Assembly (NCBI GenBank): GCA_964522665.1
Contig: CAZFVY010000008.1
Span: 1 to 64,000 of the forward strand
DNA length: 64,000 nucleotides
Reading direction: 5' to 3'
From: CAZFVY01 sp964522665
Lineage (GTDB): Bacteria; Verrucomicrobiota; Verrucomicrobiia; Limisphaerales; CAZFVY01
The notes under the pieces were generated by a model. The model did not search any database. It saw only the letters and a program-made list of their open reading frames with translations, and was not told the origin of the DNA. This document shows, piece after piece, positions 59,519 to 64,000 of this stretch; positions within the stretch are counted from its first letter, which is position 1, and each line of letters starts with the position of its first letter. The position numbers and the translations under genes are program-made.

Positions 59519-61825
59519 CTATTGGGATCGGGCGCGATAGAAACGCCGTGAAAACGTGGCGCTCCGCGTGTCGATAAAACTCAGCCCGTCGATCACAAGG
59601 TTGGTTTCGATCGGGAGCCAGCTCGCCAAATCGGTCGAGGCTTCGATGACCACGGAGGAGCCGGCGGGCGCCGAAACGTTGAAGCCGAAGGAGCCACCGT
59701 CAAACCCGAGGCCGATCCCGTTCACGATTATCGGCGGCGTCGCCAGCCCTGCGACCGGATAACCCTTCCGAATCAGGTTGTTTCCCGTGTCGGCAATGTA
59801 GATATTGCCGAGCCGATCGACCGCGATGCCGACCGGGTCCACAAAGCGCGCGGCGTTCCCGATGCCGTCCTCACTGCCGAAGGCCATGGCGCCTGCGATG
59901 GTCGTCACCACGCCATCGGGAGTGACCTTGCGAATCCGCCCGAGAGCCTCAGTGACGAAGAGGTTGCCGGAGGCATCCACCGCCAAGCCTTGCGGACTCT
60001 CGAAGCGCGCGTTAATTCCAATCCCATCCGGCGGGCCGTAGGTCGAGCCGGCCAATCCGGCCAAGGTCGTCACCACCCCAGCCGAGGTTATTTTACGAAT
60101 GGTTTGGTTGCCGGAATCGGCGACGAAGAGATTCCCCGCGCCATCGACCGCGATGCCAATCGGTTTGTAAAAGCGAGCGTCGCTATTGGTCCCATCATCG
60201 CTGCCAGAGAGGCCCGCCAGACCGGCCAATGTAGTCACGACACCAGCGGGCGTCACTTTGCGAATCGTCGCGTCATCCAAGTCGGTAACGTAGATATTCC
60301 CCGCCGGGTCCACGGCCAGGCCACGGAGCGTGTTGAACTGCGCGGCGCTGCCAGTCCCATCCGCGCTGCCCGCGACGCCCGGCGAGCCAGCCACGGTGGT
60401 CACGATGTCCGCCGGTGTCAGCTTCCGAATCGTGTGATTGCCGGCGTCGGCCACATAGAGATTGCCCGCCTTGTCCAGCGCCGCGCCCCGGGGTGAATTG
60501 AATCGCGCGGCGCTTCCGGCGCCGTCGGCGCTGCCGCCAATCGCGACGCCAACATCATTGAATTGAGCCGAACCAGCCAAGGTGGTCACCACGCCGGCCG
60601 GTGTCACTTTTCGAATCGTGTTGCTTTCGTACTCCGCGACAAAAATGCTCCCCGCGTTGTCCACCACGATGCCGTCGGGGCCGGAGAACAGCGCCGCTCG
60701 CCCGGTTCCGTCCGCGATTCCCAAACCTGGATCCGACCCCGCCAACGTGGTCACTGCGGCATCCGGCGTTACCTTTCGGATCGTGTCCTCATCCGCCACA
60801 TAAAGATTGCCCGCGGCATCCATCGCCATGCCGCCGGGGATTCCGAACCGCGCCTCGCTCCCCACGCCGTCTTTGAGAGCCTGATCCCCCGCGAGTCCCG
60901 CGAAAGTGCTTACGGCGCCCGCAGGCGTGATTTTGCGAATAGTCCCATTCATGAAGTCACCGACGTAGAGATTGCCACCTGGGTCCGTTACCACGCCGGC
61001 CGGCAGAATGAACCGCGCGGCGCTTCCCACGCCGTCGGCGGCGCCGGGATGTCCGACTTCTCCCGCCAAGAATGAGACCCCGCCGCTTGGCGTCACTTTT
61101 TGGACGGTGTTATTGCCCGCGCCGGAAACATAGATGTTTCCCAATTTGTCCACCGCGACCCCCGCCTCATTCATGATTTCAATACCGTCAAACAGGAAGA
61201 TCGCATCGGCGTTGGTCGCCAAGGCGGCGACGGTCGTCACGGCTCCGTCTGGGGAAACCTTCCGAAGCACCGGCGGCGCTTGGTCCAAAACAAACAGGTT
61301 TCCGGCGGAGTCCATCGCGATTCCGCTGGGAGAATTAAACCGCGCTTCGTTTCCCACCCCATCGACGTATCCGGGAGGCCCGAACCGACCCGCGAAGGTC
61401 GTGACAGCGCCGGTCGGCGTGATCTTCCGAACGGTATGCTCGTCCGTCGCATAGAGGTTTCCTTGGGCATCGATCACCAAACCGTCGGGGTTAAAAAATC
61501 GAGCGGCGCTGCCGGTTCCATCGACACTCCCCTGGCTACCTACCGCTCCGGCAAACGTCGTGACCACGCCCGCAGGCGTGACTTTTCGGATCGTCAAATT
61601 TCCGCTATCTGCCACGAAGACATTACCCGCGCTATCCACCGCGAGGCCAGTAATGCTCTTAAAGTGCGCCTCCGCGCCCGTCCCGTCCGCGCTTCCCGGA
61701 CCGGTATTTCCCGCCAGCGTGGTGATGACGTAAGGCGCCGGGTAGTTGGTTTGGGCGACGGATTCAAGGGCGAACAGAGGAAGAACAGCGACGGCAAGAG
61801 CCGCCAGAACAAAATGTTTCTTCAT
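59519..61825 (-). CDS. Secreted NHL-repeat protein 2 (12 repeats)
   Basis: Encodes 768 aa. Signal peptide KKHFVLAALAVAVLPLFAL...AQ, nearly the same as in NHL protein 1. Twelve NHL units can be counted (for example VFVADSGNLTIRKV, IYVSGAGNNTVQKV, LFVADSGNQTIRKI, IYIADTGNNLIRKG). Several units align one-to-one with NHL 1 at equivalent positions, including degenerate units 3 and 6, so the genes duplicated after the twelve-repeat array formed. The same C-terminal STDL-W module ends the protein. Confidence 0.92.
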   Translation of the reverse strand: MKKHFVLAALAVAVLPLFALESVAQTNYPAPYVITTLAGNTGPGSADGTGAEAHFKSITGLAVDSAGNVFVADSGNLTIRKVTPAGVVTTFAGAVGSQGSVDGTGSAARFFNPDGLVIDAQGNLYATDEHTVRKITPTGAVTTFAGRFGPPGYVDGVGNEARFNSPSGIAMDSAGNLFVLDQAPPVLRKVSPDGAVTTVAALATNADAIFLFDGIEIMNEAGVAVDKLGNIYVSGAGNNTVQKVTPSGGVSFLAGEVGHPGAADGVGSAARFILPAGVVTDPGGNLYVGDFMNGTIRKITPAGAVSTFAGLAGDQALKDGVGSEARFGIPGGMAMDAAGNLYVADEDTIRKVTPDAAVTTLAGSDPGLGIADGTGRAALFSGPDGIVVDNAGSIFVAEYESNTIRKVTPAGVVTTLAGSAQFNDVGVAIGGSADGAGSAARFNSPRGAALDKAGNLYVADAGNHTIRKLTPADIVTTVAGSPGVAGSADGTGSAAQFNTLRGLAVDPAGNIYVTDLDDATIRKVTPAGVVTTLAGLAGLSGSDDGTNSDARFYKPIGIAVDGAGNLFVADSGNQTIRKITSAGVVTTLAGLAGSTYGPPDGIGINARFESPQGLAVDASGNLFVTEALGRIRKVTPDGVVTTIAGAMAFGSEDGIGNAARFVDPVGIAVDRLGNIYIADTGNNLIRKGYPVAGLATPPIIVNGIGLGFDGGSFGFNVSAPAGSSVVIEASTDLASWLPIETNLVIDGLSFIDTRSATFSRRFYRARSQ

Positions 61826-61871
61826 TGGATTACCCGGAAGACGAACAATTCCCTTTCCAGAGTGTCATCAA

Positions 61872-61900
61872 CCTATACCTCAACCTTGGCTCAAATACAA
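61872..61900 (-). promoter_or_regulatory. Sigma-70-type promoter of NHL gene 2
   Basis: Minus strand TTGTAT at 61900-61895, a 17-bp spacer, TATAGG at 61877-61872, in the same place relative to the start codon as the NHL gene 1 promoter. Confidence 0.6.
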
Positions 61901-61976
61901 GCGGCCAGCGCAGCCTTCGTGCATCACCCACCCGGATGCCGCGATGATTCGCCCTCCGAAATAACCGACGGCCCCA

Positions 61977-64000
61977 CTACGGCGTACGCGCCCGATAAAA
62001 TCGGGCTGAGTAAACGCCACTCTGCGGATCGCCGAACGTGAGGCTACCCGCCGGGCTGTTGGTGGAAATCGGAAGCCAGTGCGTCAAATCGGTCGAGGCT
62101 TCGATGACCAATCCATCCCCTTCCCAGCCGATCACGTTGAAACCAAATCCGCTGGCCGTGAAACCCAACGTTGGTCCCGTCACGATACTCGGCACGGCCA
62201 CCGGCTGGCCCATGCGGATTTGGTTGTTTCCCGTGTCGGCGACGTAAATGTTCCCCGCGCCGTCCACGGCGATGCCGCGCGGCCCCGAAAACTGCGCCGC
62301 TCGTCCGACGCCGTCCGCGCTGCCGGGATTCCCGGCGCTTCCGGCAAGGGTCGAAACGATTCCGTCCGGCGTTATCTTGCGGACCCGGCTGGCGCCAAGC
62401 TCGGCCACATAGACATTCCCGGCGCCGTCCACCGCCACGCCGTAAGGCGCTGAAAACCGGGCGCTACTCCCCACCCCGTCCGAATCGCCCGAAATCCCCG
62501 CCGAGCCGGCCAGCGTCGTCGCCGCGCCCGTGGGGGTGATCTTCCTCACCGTATGGTTGCCCGAATCAGCCACGTACAAATTGGCGGAGCCGTCCACCGC
62601 CACGCCGGACGGGGCGTTGAAGCGGGCGGCGGCGCCGGTGCCGTCGGCGCTGCCCGGAGCGCCAGCCAGCCCGGCGACGGTCGTCACGACGCCGGCGGTG
62701 GTCACTTGCCGGATCGTATCGTTGCCAAGATCGGCGACGAAGAGGCTGGCGACGCCGTCGAACGCAAGCCCGGCGGGATTGAGAAATCGGGCGGCACGTC
62801 CGGCGCCGTCGGCGCTGCCACCTACGCGGGGTGAACCGGCCAGCGTCGTTACCGCGCCGAACGGATCAATCATTCGAATCGTGCTATTGCCCGAGTCGGA
62901 CACGTAAACGTTTCCCGAAGGATCCGCCGCCACTCCCGCGGGAGCGGTAAATCCAGCGGCAGTGCGAAATCCATCGGCGATACCGGGAAGGCCATTTCCA
63001 CTCCCCGCCAGCTTGGTGACGCGTCCGGTCGCCGTGGATAGCTCAGTGATGAGGTTGTGGCCCGCGTCGGCGACGTAGAGATGGCCAGCGGCATCCGCGG
63101 CCACGCCAGACGGACCTTTGAATCCCCCGATCGAATCACCGTTGTCCCTCCCTGCTAAAGTGGTCACGTCACCCGCCAGAGTAACGCGACGAACGGAATC
63201 CTCGTCGGTCACGATGAGGGCGTCCGAACCAGCCAGCGCGACGCCGCGCGGACCGAAAAACCGGGCTTCACTACCGGATGCGTCCGTGCTGCCATAGGCC
63301 CCGGGCCACCCCGCCAGCGTCGTCACGTCGCCGGACGGCGCTACCATGCGGATCGTATAGTTCAGCAACTCGCCAACGTAGAGGTTCCCGTTCGAATCCA
63401 CGGCCACTCCGGTAGGAAACTGAAATCGCGCTTCGCTTCCCCGCCCGTTCGCGCTACCCCACTGGCCCAATTTTCCCGCGAACACCGACACCACACCGTC
63501 CGACGTCACCTTCTGGATGGTGTTGTTCCCCGCGCCCGAGACATAGACGTTTCCCGCATTATCCACCGCCACGCCGCAATAATGATAATCCGGTGGCAAA
63601 CCAGGTGTAGGAATGGAATACTGCGGGTCAATCTCGGTCGCGAGCGCGGCTAGCGTCGTCACCACTCCCGCCGGCGTGACTTTTCGAATGACGGGCGCAG
63701 CCTGATCGACCAAAAAAAGATTCCCGGCGGCATCCGCCGCAATGGCCGAGGGGAAATAAAAGCGCGCTTCGCTGCCCGCCCCATCCACGTCGCCGGGATG
63801 TCCGGCCAAGCCCGCGAACGTGGTGACTACACCGTCCAGGGTCACTTTCCGAATCGTGTGGATGGTCCAATCCGTGACGTAGAGATTATCCGCTCGATCG
63901 ATCGTCAAACCGGCCGGGATGTAAAACCGCGCGGCGCTGCCGGTCCCATCCGCGGCGCCAAGGTGGCCGCTTAGGCCGGCCAGGGTCGTCACGATTCCGG
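61977..64000 (-). CDS. Secreted NHL-repeat protein 3 (N-terminus beyond the window)
   Basis: About 674 codons are visible and the frame stays open to the window edge. Repeats 2-12 of the twelve-unit scheme are present (LYVTDWTIHTIRKV, VYVSGAGNNTIQKV, LYVADSGNHTVRKI, IYVADTGNNQIRMG, among others) plus the shared C-terminal module (LVIEASTDLTHWLPI...ARFYRA). Only the signal peptide and first repeat, about 90 residues, should be missing. Tandem paralogue of NHL 1 and NHL 2. Confidence 0.9.
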   Translation of the reverse strand, partial: GIVTTLAGLSGHLGAADGTGSAARFYIPAGLTIDRADNLYVTDWTIHTIRKVTLDGVVTTFAGLAGHPGDVDGAGSEARFYFPSAIAADAAGNLFLVDQAAPVIRKVTPAGVVTTLAALATEIDPQYSIPTPGLPPDYHYCGVAVDNAGNVYVSGAGNNTIQKVTSDGVVSVFAGKLGQWGSANGRGSEARFQFPTGVAVDSNGNLYVGELLNYTIRMVAPSGDVTTLAGWPGAYGSTDASGSEARFFGPRGVALAGSDALIVTDEDSVRRVTLAGDVTTLAGRDNGDSIGGFKGPSGVAADAAGHLYVADAGHNLITELSTATGRVTKLAGSGNGLPGIADGFRTAAGFTAPAGVAADPSGNVYVSDSGNSTIRMIDPFGAVTTLAGSPRVGGSADGAGRAARFLNPAGLAFDGVASLFVADLGNDTIRQVTTAGVVTTVAGLAGAPGSADGTGAAARFNAPSGVAVDGSANLYVADSGNHTVRKITPTGAATTLAGSAGISGDSDGVGSSARFSAPYGVAVDGAGNVYVAELGASRVRKITPDGIVSTLAGSAGNPGSADGVGRAAQFSGPRGIAVDGAGNIYVADTGNNQIRMGQPVAVPSIVTGPTLGFTASGFGFNVIGWEGDGLVIEASTDLTHWLPISTNSPAGSLTFGDPQSGVYSARFYRARTP

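Overview
The window reads as a draft-genome or MAG scaffold (there is a run of exactly 100 Ns at 2607-2706) from a GC-rich, flagellated member of the Verrucomicrobiota, most likely Limisphaerales/Pedosphaerales-like. The basis is gene content rather than a marker gene: two PSCyt1-DUF1549-DUF1553 proteins each paired with a DUF1501 protein, two H-X9-DG-type pseudopilins, an exosortase with a C-terminal extension, and NHL-repeat proteins ending in a 'STDL..W' C-terminal module typical of this phylum.

1-16.2 kb is an accessory motility region. On the minus strand lie a TPR protein cut by the window edge, a small unknown gene, two tandem near-identical flagellins (the second interrupted by the assembly gap) and a 1257-aa TPR-glycosyltransferase with an internally duplicated architecture. 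Diverging from it are a GT4 glycosyltransferase and an operon of an exported protein, a TPR protein, a FlgN-like chaperone and an NtrC-type sigma-54 activator. After an AAA ATPase/TOPRIM pair that resembles a phage-defence module comes a 537-aa flagellin whose variable region is a complete seven-repeat RCC1-like beta-propeller. Three perfect sigma-28 promoters (TAAA-N15-GCCGATT) precede the small gene and the two plain flagellins. The small gene and flagellin A each have a leader with two hairpins carrying GGA in the loop; flagellin B shows the first hairpin (the second falls in the gap). The second hairpin covers the Shine-Dalgarno sequence, and both stems differ by compensatory changes between copies. 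The propeller flagellin has the same two-hairpin layout, but about 210 nt before its start codon. This looks like CsrA/RsmA-type control of a flagellin regulon.

16.2-31.2 kb is mostly housekeeping and small operons: M20 peptidase, TIM-barrel isomerase, CPBP protease, overlapping thiL-tsaE-tsaB, an ArsR-SRPBCC-DoxX operon with a strong sigma-70 promoter, a TPR protein, a NarL-type two-component pair, a VOC protein, an orphan fused ABC permease, an IscA-like/HscB-like pair and EF-P. A 112-bp palindromic repeat occurs twice (21385 and 30387).

31.2-46.3 kb encodes a PfkB kinase, an exosortase with a TPR partner, an iron-dependent alcohol dehydrogenase, small membrane and zinc-ribbon proteins, an S1/P1 nuclease, a histone-deacetylase-like hydrolase, a Tat-exported phosphocholine-specific phospholipase C, a PIG-L deacetylase with a CBM9-like tail, a pseudopilin and a DUF1499 protein. 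46.5-55.8 kb carries two successive PSCyt/DUF1501 gene pairs. 55.9-64 kb carries three paralogous secreted 12-repeat NHL proteins (the last truncated by the window edge), a second pseudopilin and an AT-rich MITE-like element with ~35-bp imperfect terminal inverted repeats.

No tRNA, rRNA or CRISPR array was seen.
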